Source: an uncultured Bacteroides sp.
GTDB taxonomy: Bacteria > Bacteroidota > Bacteroidia > Bacteroidales > Bacteroidaceae
NCBI GenBank assembly: GCA_900755095.1
Contig: CAAEFE010000092.1
Location: 14,481-78,480, forward strand
DNA: 64,000 bases
Direction: 5' to 3'
Shown here: in pieces, positions 8,434-15,492 of the stretch
Numbering within the stretch: position 1 is the stretch's first letter
Layout of the letters: each line of letters begins with the position of its first letter
Translations under genes and position numbers: made by a program
Notes under the pieces: generated by a model
Databases searched by the model: none
What the model was told of the DNA's origin: nothing
Seen by the model: the letters and a program-made list of their open reading frames with translations, nothing else

Positions 8434-8607
8434 ATGGAACAGTCTTTATTTGGTTTTATTCTTTATCAATGTGATCCTAGAACTTTCACAACGATTATGA
8501 CTGACTCTGTTTACTTTTTGCTGACCAAAGATGAAGCTTTTAGAAAATACAAAGAATTAACATCGAAATTGGAAAAAGGTCAGTTTATAGTAATCAAACG
8601 AGTCTAA
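8434..8607 (+). CDS. Small plus-strand phage protein (57 aa)
   Basis: An unrecognised small protein, read from the ATG at 8434. The longer frame from 8398 would begin within the -7 box and is unlikely. It begins MEQSLFGFILYQCDPRTFTT and continues with a helical 'LLTKDEAFRKYKELTSKLEKG' stretch at about 28-48. It resembles a compact alpha/beta fold with no membrane segment. It is the only gene on this strand for kilobases, has its own promoter box and is flanked by a 12-bp direct repeat, which suggests a separately acquired cassette. Confidence 0.6.
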   Translation: MEQSLFGFILYQCDPRTFTTIMTDSVYFLLTKDEAFRKYKELTSKLEKGQFIVIKRV

Positions 8608-8649
8608 GTATATACAATTCTTAAAATTTTGGCTATACACGAAATGCTC

Positions 8650-8661
8650 AATCGTCGTATA
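8650..8661 (+). repeat. 12-bp direct repeat, copy 2 (AATCGTCGTATA)
   Basis: Identical to 8401-8412, 249 bp away, just downstream of the small gene. The surrounding 90 bp hold no gene. Confidence 0.6.
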
Positions 8662-8700
8662 GTTAATCTAATATTGCCATAATTCTATCGTTTATTAATT

Positions 8701-9456
8701 CTACACAAACATTCTAGGCTGCATCCGAGACAAAATGATTTTATTCGCATCAGCATAGAAATTCTTCTTTATCTCAAATCCGTATGCTTTTCGCCCGCAT
8801 TGAGCGGCTGCAAGTAATGTTGTCCCACTTCCGGCACATGGGTCTATTACAACATCTCCGTTATCGGTAAAAAGCTCTATTAATCGCTCAAGCAACGGCA
8901 CTGATTTTTGTGTCGGATGAATTCGCGGTGTATCTGTATCTCTAGGATAATCAAAACAATTAAAGACCATACGACCGCCATTGTTAAACTTTGGAAGTTT
9001 TTCCCGGTACAAAAGCACACCATATTCACAATTACCAACGACCTTCATATTAGCCTTTAAAACTTGTGCTGAAAAGTTCTTTCTAAATACGAGGTTTATA
9101 TAATTGCTAAGTCCGTATTCCTTCGCTTTCTGGATAAGTTCGAATTGTTGTTCAAATTCGCAAAAGACAATCATACAGGGCGATTTTCCTTTTTCTTTCG
9201 GCTCTTTAACGAGCATCTTGCTACAAAAGTGAAGAAATTCAGTAATTCGAAAATCCTTATCGGTATCGAAAAACTCTTTTCCGGCTAATTCGCTTTCTCC
9301 GTTAGAATTGTCTCCGTCGATATACCACGATGGATTAGAGCCGTATGCATTCTTCCCGATGTTATAGGGAATATCCGCAATGATTAGTTGTGCTTTCGGA
9401 ATACCGTATGTTTTATAGTTCTGGAAATGGTCGTTAAATAGTTCTACGTCTTTCAT
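8701..9456 (-). CDS. Site-specific DNA methyltransferase (beta-class)
   Basis: A 251-residue amino-methyltransferase that would modify adenine (N6) or cytosine (N4) in phage or host DNA. The catalytic motif IV comes first, as 'ADIPYNIG' (about residues 27-34; the usual DPPY has become DIPY). The SAM-binding 'DPCAGSGTTLLAA' follows near residues 205-217, giving the beta-class order. No restriction enzyme gene is nearby, so it is an orphan phage enzyme, most likely for protection from host restriction. The Asp-to-Tyr catalytic core is kept, so it should be active. Confidence 0.9.
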   Translation of the reverse strand: MKDVELFNDHFQNYKTYGIPKAQLIIADIPYNIGKNAYGSNPSWYIDGDNSNGESELAGKEFFDTDKDFRITEFLHFCSKMLVKEPKEKGKSPCMIVFCEFEQQFELIQKAKEYGLSNYINLVFRKNFSAQVLKANMKVVGNCEYGVLLYREKLPKFNNGGRMVFNCFDYPRDTDTPRIHPTQKSVPLLERLIELFTDNGDVVIDPCAGSGTTLLAAAQCGRKAYGFEIKKNFYADANKIILSRMQPRMFV

Positions 9457-9469
9457 TGAAGTGATAATA

Positions 9470-9826
9470 TTAATCGTTAATAAATTCGTCCTCGTTCTCT
9501 ATTACTTCGCTTTTTACAGGCTTCTTCACCGGAACGCGAATTGCCTTTTCTGTAAATTTGCTCGATAGATATTGTTTCGCTCGCTCCCAATCCGCAAAGT
9601 GTAAATTCGGATCAGTATAGAGCGAGATAATCGTAGAGTTTAATTTGTCGAGTGCTCCGAAAGCGCTTGAATTTATCGTACCGTCTAAGGGTGAGAACTT
9701 GGCAACTAAGCCGTTATAATTCTCTGAAACAAATCGGTCGATATACTTCCGGTTCCGTTCGTTTACTGCGACGGGGTCTACTGATACGTCGCGCAAATAA
9801 TTTGTGTTTGATAGTTTTTTAACCAT
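9470..9826 (-). CDS. Hypothetical phage protein (118 aa)
   Basis: An unrecognised soluble protein. The middle is helical ('YIDRFVSENYNGLVAKFSPL' at about 28-47), and the last 30 residues are charged and probably unstructured, with a Lys/Pro-Val segment 'RVPVKKPVKSEV'. It lies between the methyltransferase and a ribbon-helix-helix-like gene in the early leftward operon, 13 nt before the former and 1 nt after the latter. Confidence 0.65.
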   Translation of the reverse strand: MVKKLSNTNYLRDVSVDPVAVNERNRKYIDRFVSENYNGLVAKFSPLDGTINSSAFGALDKLNSTIISLYTDPNLHFADWERAKQYLSSKFTEKAIRVPVKKPVKSEVIENEDEFIND

Positions 9827-9827
9827 A

Positions 9828-10157
9828 TTAAAATCCTTCTAATCGTTTTTGTCCGTTCATCTCGTCTACCTTGTATTGTGGTAGTTTTCGTTTTGGTTTT
9901 ACATACTCGAAATGTCGTTCCGCCTGTGATAAATCGTAAAACATTTCTTTGATTTCGTCTGGTAGTACTTCTTCTTCATCATCGCCTGGCATCGGATCAG
10001 CAACCCGAAGAAAGCAGCCTAAAATGTACTGCATAATCTCGTATGTGCTTTTGAAATGGTAGTCAGCGCGAATCTTATCGAGCCTTTGCCATTGTTCCAG
10101 ATCGACGCGAACCGGAATCTTTTTAAAGTACACAAGTTTCTTTTTTCTGCTTCGCAT
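9828..10157 (-). CDS. Ribbon-helix-helix-like phage protein
   Basis: A 109-residue protein that opens with a very basic stretch (RSRKKK) followed by 'IPVRVDLEQWQRLDKIRADY' (about 14-33). This has the strand-helix pattern of small Arc/CopG-type DNA-binding domains, with a second helix 'TYEIMQYILGCFLRV'. The acidic middle (GDDEEEVLPDE) and C-terminal tail are not recognisable. It lies just after the helicase-loader gene, so a role in replication or its control is possible. The fold call is tentative. Confidence 0.6.
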   Translation of the reverse strand: MRSRKKKLVYFKKIPVRVDLEQWQRLDKIRADYHFKSTYEIMQYILGCFLRVADPMPGDDEEEVLPDEIKEMFYDLSQAERHFEYVKPKRKLPQYKVDEMNGQKRLEGF

Positions 10158-10173
10158 GGTTTCGTTGTATTAA

Positions 10174-10842
10174 TTATCTTCTACTAGCTCCGTTCAAGTC
10201 CAAGACATTAAACATTTCATTTATCCGATCCGCTATATACGCGCCGTAAATAGTCTGTATTTCCTTAATCGTTAAGTTCGTTGTAACATGGGTTATTGCC
10301 TCATGTCTCAACTCGTACCGACATTGGAAAATATACTGCATCACGTTTAGTTCAGTACCGAAATACTTTGCCGGGATTGGCTCGCGTCCTAGTTCATCAA
10401 AACAGATCATTCGCGGCGTACCGTTGTTGTAAGTATACAATTCTAGTGCATCTTTTCCACGCATCGAAAAACTGTTTGCAATGCCAGAAGTCGAATCGAC
10501 TCTAAAACCACCGACCGGATAGCCGCCCCTTGCTTTGCCACGTGTGAAATAGCTATATCGGTTTAAAATCTGCATAATAGTGCTTTTTCCCGTACCGATG
10601 TCGCCTCGTAACAATAGCCCTTTATTCGCGTCTAGCTTCCCGGATCGCCCCTCTGTGTATAAAAACAATTGATTCATTAAGTTTTTATTCGAATCGTCAA
10701 TCTTAAAGCCGGGGCAAACGTATTTGCAACACGCCTTAAACCATTCCGGGCGCTTTTCTACTTCTATCGGCTCGTCATAGTACGGTAGTCCGTATGATAG
10801 AATCGCCGCTATCGGTAGAGTCTGTTTGCTTCTTGTTTCCAT
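10174..10842 (-). CDS. DnaC-like helicase loader / replication ATPase
   Basis: A 222-residue AAA+ ATPase with Walker A 'GDIGTGKST' (residues 80-88) and Walker B 'MICFDELGREP' (about 144-154), then 'HVTTNLTIKEIQTIYG' and a C-terminal 'ADRINEMFNVLDLNGASRR', as in DnaC and phage P-type loaders. It would load the host replicative helicase at the phage origin. It overlaps the preceding replication gene by 68 nt, an unusually long overlap. Together they form an O/P-like pair. Confidence 0.85.
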   Translation of the reverse strand: METRSKQTLPIAAILSYGLPYYDEPIEVEKRPEWFKACCKYVCPGFKIDDSNKNLMNQLFLYTEGRSGKLDANKGLLLRGDIGTGKSTIMQILNRYSYFTRGKARGGYPVGGFRVDSTSGIANSFSMRGKDALELYTYNNGTPRMICFDELGREPIPAKYFGTELNVMQYIFQCRYELRHEAITHVTTNLTIKEIQTIYGAYIADRINEMFNVLDLNGASRR

Positions 10843-11536
10843 ATTCGCATTTATCGTTTTTTAGTTCGAATAACCCCGACCAATTATTAGCAATCGATTC
10901 ATTTACGATTTGCTCCGCAATCACCGGATCATTCTTGCTCAATTTTACCAGTTTGTTATAACACGCTTTTAGTGACTTTTCCGATTTGTAATTTTGCCGC
11001 CTGTCTTTCTTGTATTCAAGCCAGAGCGAAAACGCTTCTAAAAACTCGTCAGATATAAAATCAAAATCTCCATGAGAGACTTTAGAGAGTATATTTCTGT
11101 TTGGTTTCTGTTTTAGTTTATTATAGTCTGTACTATCCCCTGTATCATTGGCTGTCTTATCTACTGTATCATTGGCTGTCTGATTGGCTCCCTTATTGGC
11201 TGTTTGATTGGCTGCAAAATTTACAGTAGTAGTTACAGTGGTTTTAAATTCCTTCACGAAAGAATAAGAGCTTATAATACGTTTGTTCTTACCAGATTTA
11301 TAATAAATCAATCCTGCATTTATTAAAGACTCACGGGCTTTTATTAGTGTTTTCTCATTCACGTTAAGCGCAAAACAAAGTTCAATGTTCGAGCAATCGA
11401 AAACGTCCCTCCAATCTTCGCCGTTACAAATAGCCACTAATTCGTAAAAAAGGGCTTGTTCGGTGGCGGTAAATCTGAAACGTCGTCGCGCTTTTCGCAT
11501 CTTTTCGGTTAGCGTATATCCGTCTATATTCATCAC
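10775..11536 (-). CDS. Phage replication initiator (O/DnaD-like, winged helix)
   Basis: A 253-residue protein. Residues about 1-100 form a winged-helix domain like those of phage replisome organisers ('RFTATEQALFYELVAICNG', 'NVNEKTLIKARESLINAGLI'). A low-complexity linker at about 108-135 repeats an Ala-Asn-x-Thr pattern. The C-terminal domain includes 'SLWLEYKKDRRQNYKSEK', as in DnaD-type proteins. It would bind the origin and recruit the loader encoded next. The linker DNA is a 24-bp tandem repeat, which may be the origin itself. Confidence 0.78.
   Translation of the reverse strand: MMNIDGYTLTEKMRKARRRFRFTATEQALFYELVAICNGEDWRDVFDCSNIELCFALNVNEKTLIKARESLINAGLIYYKSGKNKRIISSYSFVKEFKTTVTTTVNFAANQTANKGANQTANDTVDKTANDTGDSTDYNKLKQKPNRNILSKVSHGDFDFISDEFLEAFSLWLEYKKDRRQNYKSEKSLKACYNKLVKLSKNDPVIAEQIVNESIANNWSGLFELKNDKCEYGNKKQTDSTDSGDSIIRTTVL
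11141..11212 (-). repeat. 3 x 24-bp tandem repeat inside the replication gene
   Basis: Three units of exactly 24 bp start at 11141, 11165 and 11189, sharing the core ATTGGCTGTCT on the plus strand. In protein they give an octapeptide like ANQTANDT. In lambda the origin iterons lie within the O gene, so these are candidate iterons of the phage origin. Confidence 0.75.
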
Positions 11537-11547
11537 ACTTATAAAGT

Positions 11548-11700
11548 CTATCGAGCGACATAATAACTACAAATCCTTATCCCGATCGCCCGCCCTACTT
11601 TCAGGACGGAACAATAGCAAATAAAATTATTCTCTCTTCCTCCGTTGCGACACGTTCGACAATCGTGTTTTACTTGCTTTTGTGCTGTTTTCTTCACCAT
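11548..11700 (-). CDS. Small Cys-rich phage protein (50 aa)
   Basis: A 50-residue basic protein with a clear AAAGGAGG ribosome-binding site 8-9 bases before its ATG, placed 2 nt after the stop of the DUF1064 gene. The Cys pattern is CxxC at residues 14-17, CxC at 28-30 and a further Cys at 44, with 'SYY' following. This layout recurs in small zinc-binding phage proteins. It sits in the early operon just before the replication genes. Function unknown. Confidence 0.75.
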   Translation of the reverse strand: MVKKTAQKQVKHDCRTCRNGGRENNFICYCSVLKVGRAIGIRICSYYVAR

Positions 11701-11702
11701 TC

Positions 11703-12053
11703 TTATACCTCCTTTATTTTAATTCCATGAACGTAAAGCATGAGCTTACGTTTGATTATATAATCCTTTGTCCGAACACCTTTAGTATCTTCGACGATAT
11801 ACTCACCATCTCGATAATAAACGAAATCCGCGATGTAGTAAACTCCTCGTTCGATCAGCTTCTTTTTACATAGCATCTTCCGCACTCCCTGCACTTCATA
11901 GAAACGATATTGAGGCGAAATAAGCTCGTATTTTACTTGCTCTTGTAATCCGGTTATAATCCCCTTCTTTTCGAGTAGTTTCAAGTCCTTAGCGCGTCGA
12001 TATTCCTTTTTAGAGTCGTATCCGTCTATTTTTACATTGTTATACTTTGCCAT
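11703..12053 (-). CDS. DUF1064 phage nuclease (putative Holliday junction resolvase)
   Basis: A 116-residue protein of the DUF1064 type, a small PD-(D/E)XK nuclease family that occupies the place of RusA-like resolvases in many phages. The opening 'YNNVKIDGYDSKKEYRRAKD' is diagnostic. The catalytic acidic residues are in 'YIADFVYY' (about 76-83) and 'VEDTKGVRT' (about 89-97, giving E/D-x-K). It probably resolves branched phage DNA before packaging. Confidence 0.88.
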   Translation of the reverse strand: MAKYNNVKIDGYDSKKEYRRAKDLKLLEKKGIITGLQEQVKYELISPQYRFYEVQGVRKMLCKKKLIERGVYYIADFVYYRDGEYIVEDTKGVRTKDYIIKRKLMLYVHGIKIKEV

Positions 12054-12194
12054 ATATTTAAAACTATTTGTCGTCTAACCAGATATTCACTACGCTGATT
12101 AGACGTAGAACATTAAACTTAAATACGAGGGCTTTCACCTCACGCCGTCCTTTTCGGCGGCATTATTGGTTAATAATATTATTTGGTAAAGTAT
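12054..12194. other. Non-coding gap with stem-loops
   Basis: No open frame of interest on either strand. There are two short stem-loops: CGCCG/CGGCG at about 12143-12160, and a GAGG/CCTC element containing GGTGAAAGCCCT (minus strand) at about 12127-12141. The latter shares that string with a loop at 15198-15215. Confidence 0.5.
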
Positions 12195-12635
12195 TTATTT
12201 TTTCGCTTCATACGGATAAACATCTACAATCGCCGTTTCTTTGAGAAGAATCGAAGAATAATCCGCCATCGTTCCTTTCATTCCTTCGTCGAGTTTCTTC
12301 ATTGCGTCGTGAATGTCTGCGGCTTGTATAAGTACATTCGTATACGTTCGCTTCTCCTTGCCGCTTTTCTCGTCAAGTGTAGTAAAAGCGAGTCGCCCGG
12401 CAAACCATTTATCGGCGGAATCCTCTTCGCTTGTAAATATCTCGCTATAATGTGCGCGGGAAATGTCGGACACTGTAAACTCACCGGAGATAAACGGCGT
12501 TACTTCTTCAATTATTCGTGCTTCTGCTTCGGTAAAACTTAGCGCATCGACCAAATACGGTTCAGTTACCTTCTTTTGCATCCCGTTTTCCATTACTTTC
12601 TCGTAACGGATTTTACATAAAAACCAAGTGTGCAT
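12195..12635 (-). CDS. DUF4494 phage protein
   Basis: A 146-residue protein of the DUF4494 family, common in Bacteroidetes phages and of unknown function. Typical features are the N-terminal 'WFLCKIRYEKVMENGMQKKV', 'YLVDALSFTEAEARIIEEV' (about 27-45) and the C-terminal 'ETAIVDVYPYE'. It is soluble and mixed alpha/beta. It lies in the early block close to the YqaJ exonuclease, which suggests a role in recombination or replication, but that is only context. Confidence 0.85.
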   Translation of the reverse strand: MHTWFLCKIRYEKVMENGMQKKVTEPYLVDALSFTEAEARIIEEVTPFISGEFTVSDISRAHYSEIFTSEEDSADKWFAGRLAFTTLDEKSGKEKRTYTNVLIQAADIHDAMKKLDEGMKGTMADYSSILLKETAIVDVYPYEAKK

Positions 12636-12685
12636 AATTTCGTGTTTATTAAAGTGTTTATAAAAATGTGATTAATCGTGTTGTG

Positions 12686-13498
12686 TTAGTGTTGTGACGG
12701 TACTTTATTCGTCAGTTTCCTTAATTCCTTCCGTATCTTATAAATCTGATTTTTAACCGGAACACTGTTTTTCGCTTCCGGCTTTAATGCCTCGATCTGC
12801 ATCTTTAATTTTAAAACCTCTTTTGCCTTATCGACACAATCAAGCAAGTCCAGACCGGAACGGATAGATTCGTCTATCATCTCGCTAGCCAACCGGATTC
12901 GATCATAGAGTTTCTTTATATTATCCGCGTGGTTGGCGCGATTCATTTCAAGTATTCGACCTTCATTTGTATAGCCGTCATAAATGACATAATACAATTT
13001 GTCTACGTCCGGGCGACCTAAAAAGTGTCCGAGGAATTGCCAATAGTATTCGTCTTTTTCGTCGATGGTATTTCCGAATTGCAGTGATTCGATTTTTCCT
13101 TGCGACATCGGGCACTTGATTTCGCCCAGAGCGATAACTTTTCCATCAAATCCGTATACATAGAAATCGGGTGAATCTCCGAATCCTTCAAACGGTTCAT
13201 TGAAAACAATGTCCTTAAAATCGGTTGTACACGACTTGATTTCGTTCATTAACTGGCTCCGTACCCATTCGACTGCTAGCGGTTCGTTTTCATGTCCCCA
13301 ATCAAACGCCTTGTTACTTCCGTTTTCTCGCATCGTCCCGGTTCTACGCTCGTACCGTACTAAATACATCGCGTCTAACGCGGCTTTGCCAAAGGGACAA
13401 CCTTTGCCCGCTTTCATCAGATCGGGAAGCGTAGAGGCGGTTATTTTGCCCCGTCTCTTTTCCTTCCATTCGATTTCTTTTTGTTCACTTGATTTCAT
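12686..13498 (-). CDS. YqaJ-type viral recombination exonuclease
   Basis: A 270-residue exonuclease of the YqaJ/lambda-Exo fold that resects DNA ends for phage recombination. Motifs in order: 'WKEKRRGKITASTLPDLMKA' (about 11-30), 'WGHENEPLAVEWVR' (about 67-80), 'GDSPDFYVY' and 'IALGEIKCPMSQGK' (about 120-133), giving the PD-(D/E)XK residues. It overlaps the preceding gene by 14 nt. A separate annealing protein is not obvious unless it is that neighbour. Confidence 0.93.
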   Translation of the reverse strand: MKSSEQKEIEWKEKRRGKITASTLPDLMKAGKGCPFGKAALDAMYLVRYERRTGTMRENGSNKAFDWGHENEPLAVEWVRSQLMNEIKSCTTDFKDIVFNEPFEGFGDSPDFYVYGFDGKVIALGEIKCPMSQGKIESLQFGNTIDEKDEYYWQFLGHFLGRPDVDKLYYVIYDGYTNEGRILEMNRANHADNIKKLYDRIRLASEMIDESIRSGLDLLDCVDKAKEVLKLKMQIEALKPEAKNSVPVKNQIYKIRKELRKLTNKVPSQH

Positions 13499-13970
13499 GT
13501 GCTACTAATTCTTTGATTTGTTCTTTAGTTAGTTTATATTTCGTCTGGACTTGCGCGACCGTAAAACCGCCCGCCAGACCGTCGAGGATATTTTTCCAGA
13601 TTGCCGATCCGGTTTCAACCGTAGGCAATGAGTTTTCTACTTTCGGAATGAATGGACGAATACGGAGCGAATCAACCTTTTCGCCGAAAGCGTCAACCAT
13701 TACCGAACCGATTTGGATTTGCTTATTTACCCATTCTTCGAAATTCGGTGTTTTGAAAATCTTCGTCATAGTCTTGCAGTTCGTCCGGTTGAGAATCATC
13801 GGTTTTACATTCTCGAAGAAATAAGCGACGAAACATTCTTCTTTCTTTCCAGATGTACCGACTACCTGTTCTTTTTTCGTTTCCCGTATGGTGAGAATTA
13901 TATCTTTCCCATCCGGTAGGCTGTAAGCGCCTAGATAGTCATAATTAAATTGAGTTTTCCAATGTGTCAT
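13485..13970 (-). CDS. Conserved phage protein paired with the YqaJ exonuclease
   Basis: A 161-residue protein of a type I associate with phage recombination blocks. It begins 'THWKTQFNYDYLGAYSLPDG', then has 'FENVKPMILNRTNCKTMTKI' (about 52-71) and 'VDAFGEKVDSLRIRPFIP'. I cannot put a Pfam name on it. The C-terminal 30 residues resemble a small helix-turn-helix. It overlaps the exonuclease start by 14 nt, so it may be a single-strand binding or annealing partner; this is inference. Confidence 0.75.
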   Translation of the reverse strand: MTHWKTQFNYDYLGAYSLPDGKDIILTIRETKKEQVVGTSGKKEECFVAYFFENVKPMILNRTNCKTMTKIFKTPNFEEWVNKQIQIGSVMVDAFGEKVDSLRIRPFIPKVENSLPTVETGSAIWKNILDGLAGGFTVAQVQTKYKLTKEQIKELVAHEIK

Positions 13971-14356
13971 TATCGTGTTGTGTTATTACTATTCGTTTCT
14001 TTATTATCTCCTGTAATCTTATCCAAAAAAAGATCAAGCGCTTTGATACATTTATCCGGCAATTCCTTTGATGCTTCGTTTTGACGCAAATAGTTTATCG
14101 TTTCTCCAATACCTATAATGCGATACATCTCTTTTGTTGTAGGGGTAAAAATCAATATTAAAAGAGAAATTGCAATAATAACATAGGATACTTTTTTCGC
14201 TTTATATATCCCTTTGTCGATACATTCTTTTTCACTATAAGATTCGACATTCGATTCGATAAATACATAAACCAACCATACAAGTGCAACTATAAGTATA
14301 ATTACAAAAGTTACATTTACAGCATCTAGCCTTTCAATCCAATAAAGTTCATTCAT
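13970..14356 (-). CDS. Two-helix phage membrane protein (128 aa)
   Basis: Unrecognised. Membrane helices are likely at about residues 13-32 ('VNVTFVIILIVALVWLVYVF') and 56-73 ('VSYVIIAISLLILIFTPT'), with a charged loop between and a soluble C-terminal domain of about 50 residues ending in Asn/Thr-rich sequence. It is translationally overlapped at both ends (1 nt and 8 nt), so it belongs to the early operon. Confidence 0.7.
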   Translation of the reverse strand: MNELYWIERLDAVNVTFVIILIVALVWLVYVFIESNVESYSEKECIDKGIYKAKKVSYVIIAISLLILIFTPTTKEMYRIIGIGETINYLRQNEASKELPDKCIKALDLFLDKITGDNKETNSNNTTR

Positions 14357-14609
14357 TTTGTTTTGATTTTAAAAAGTCATTATTAAAATTATCCGATTCA
14401 CCCTGATAAAGCGACTCATAACAGTGAGCGCAAACCGTTATTATCTTCGTGTCGCGTCTGCCACGTTCATACGTTTCGACTTCTAATTCAATCTCTTCTC
14501 CCGGTTCGATTTCCTCGCCGCAATCTTCACAAACTAGAGTATCAGCAGGACACGCGCCAAGAACCGTGCATATTCGACAATTACCGATACATTGAGGATT
14601 CGCCGCCAT
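14349..14609 (-). CDS. Small zinc-ribbon phage protein
   Basis: An 86-residue protein with nine Cys in pairs: 'CIGNCRIC' (residues 7-14), 'CPAD' near 20, 'CEDC' (27-30) and 'CAHC' (58-61). The latter two pairs, with the intervening acidic strand 'EEIELEVETYERGRRD', form a classic zinc ribbon. The function is unknown. It overlaps both neighbouring genes, by 8 and 29 nt. Confidence 0.72.
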   Translation of the reverse strand: MAANPQCIGNCRICTVLGACPADTLVCEDCGEEIEPGEEIELEVETYERGRRDTKIITVCAHCYESLYQGESDNFNNDFLKSKQNE

Positions 14610-14772
14610 GTCGTTTCACATTTAGATAGTTACAAACTAGCACATAGACAAACGTGATGAATACGATCAATAGTGCGATAATCAATTTGCCCGGCTCCGG
14701 TTCGCCTTCTGCGAGGCTGCACGCTAAAAGCATTAAGAAAATAGCGGCGGGACTTTGTTTTAGTGTTAGCAT
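14581..14772 (-). CDS. Small single-pass phage membrane protein (63 aa)
   Basis: Unrecognised. A first hydrophobic stretch 'AAIFLMLLACSLAEGE' (about 9-24) looks like a signal or short helix, and a second, 'LIIALLIVFITFVYVLVCNY' (about 30-49), is a clear membrane helix. The tail is basic. It overlaps the zinc-ribbon gene by 29 nt in another frame. Confidence 0.6.
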   Translation of the reverse strand: MLTLKQSPAAIFLMLLACSLAEGEPEPGKLIIALLIVFITFVYVLVCNYLNVKRHGGESSMYR

Positions 14773-14783
14773 AGTGTTTGATT

Positions 14784-15020
14784 TTATACGATCTTATTAC
14801 TCTGTATGAATCTATCTATACTCGATAAATCGTACCAGATCATTTTTCCAAATTGAGAAAAGGAAACTAGTGCTTTTTCTCGTAACGTTCTCAAAAAATC
14901 ATCCGAGCATCCTATATAGGATTTTGCTTCATCTTTACTAAGCCACTTCTTTACTATTGGCTCAACTTTTCCGGTTACTCTAGTTCGTCCCATTGCCGTA
15001 TTATTCTTTGCGTTCAACAT
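14784..15020 (-). CDS. MerR/excisionase-like helix-turn-helix protein
   Basis: A small DNA-binding protein with 'KWLSKDEAKSYIGCSDDFLR' followed by 'LVSFSQFGKMIWYDLSSIDR', the helix-turn-helix plus wing of phage excisionases and MerR-type adaptors. I chose the ATG at 15020 because GGAG lies 9 bases upstream. The frame opens at 15065, but that start overlaps the preceding gene by 65 nt and has no ribosome-binding site. Its place as one of the first genes after the lytic promoter fits an excisionase or early activator. Confidence 0.75.
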   Translation of the reverse strand: MLNAKNNTAMGRTRVTGKVEPIVKKWLSKDEAKSYIGCSDDFLRTLREKALVSFSQFGKMIWYDLSSIDRFIQSNKIV

Positions 15021-15180
15021 AAATGTTATCTCCGTCGATCCAAGTTTTAAAAACTTTTCCTTCATCGGTTTTTAAATCGGACGCGGTCGTTCTCACTGAT
15101 TTTCTGCGGTTGCGTGGAAAGTAGGTTTGTCTCCCTACTTCCATCGCTTGCAGTGTCGGTTTAATTGGTGTTGTGTTCAT
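15001..15180 (-). CDS. Small early phage protein (59 aa)
   Basis: An unrecognised basic protein running MNTTPIKPTLQAMEVG, then 'YFPRNRRKSVRTTASDL' (about 20-36) and 'VFKTWIDGDNIYVERKE' at the end. This is the plan of small phage proteins with a short basic DNA-contact segment. It overlaps the excisionase-like gene by 20 nt, which supports translation. Confidence 0.68.
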   Translation of the reverse strand: MNTTPIKPTLQAMEVGRQTYFPRNRRKSVRTTASDLKTDEGKVFKTWIDGDNIYVERKE

Positions 15181-15225
15181 TATCGTGTATCGTATTATGC
15201 AGGGCTTTCACCCTGCTGTTTAAAC

Positions 15226-15450
15226 TTATATTGCTGCTTTCAACTTTTTTATATCTCTTATTAGTTTTTCTTGCCTTGCTACTTCATTATCTGCCATTTC
15301 GTCAAGCCCGATACTTGCATACCATTCTGCATTGTTAATAGCCTCTTCTAATGCTATTTCTTTTTGTTCAATTAACGCATTAATGGCGTTCTTATCACGG
15401 CTTTCGATTAATATCTCTAAGTCTGTCTTTCTGGTTAAAGTCGCTTTCAT
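15226..15450 (-). CDS. Small helical early phage protein (74 aa)
   Basis: Unrecognised. Nearly the whole sequence is helical and charged ('NALIEQKEIALEEAINNAEW' at about 24-43, 'EVARQEKLIRDIKKLKAAI' at the C-terminus), probably a coiled-coil hairpin. It is the second gene after the leftward lytic promoter. A stem-loop at 15198-15215 follows it and another at 15466-15483 precedes it. Confidence 0.62.
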   Translation of the reverse strand: MKATLTRKTDLEILIESRDKNAINALIEQKEIALEEAINNAEWYASIGLDEMADNEVARQEKLIRDIKKLKAAI

Positions 15451-15465
15451 AATCGTATCTATTAT

Positions 15466-15483
15466 GTAGCCCCGAAGGGCTAC
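15466..15483 (-). other. Stem-loop with UUCG tetraloop
   Basis: On the minus strand the RNA is GUAGCCC-UUCG-GGGCUAC: a 7-bp stem closed by a very stable UUCG loop, between the first two early genes. There is no U-run, so it is more likely a processing or stability element than a terminator. Confidence 0.6.
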
Positions 15484-15492
15484 GGATTAATA

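Noticed and set aside
8701..9456. Restriction-modification system
   Set aside because: No restriction endonuclease or specificity gene lies beside the methyltransferase; neighbours are phage replication genes and small proteins.
11141..11212. Possible CRISPR-like repeat
   Set aside because: The units are contiguous without spacers and lie in frame within a replication gene; no cas genes are near.
12143..12160. Intrinsic terminator
   Set aside because: The CGCCG/CGGCG stem is only 5 bp and lacks a T-run, so it is better treated as a minor stem-loop.
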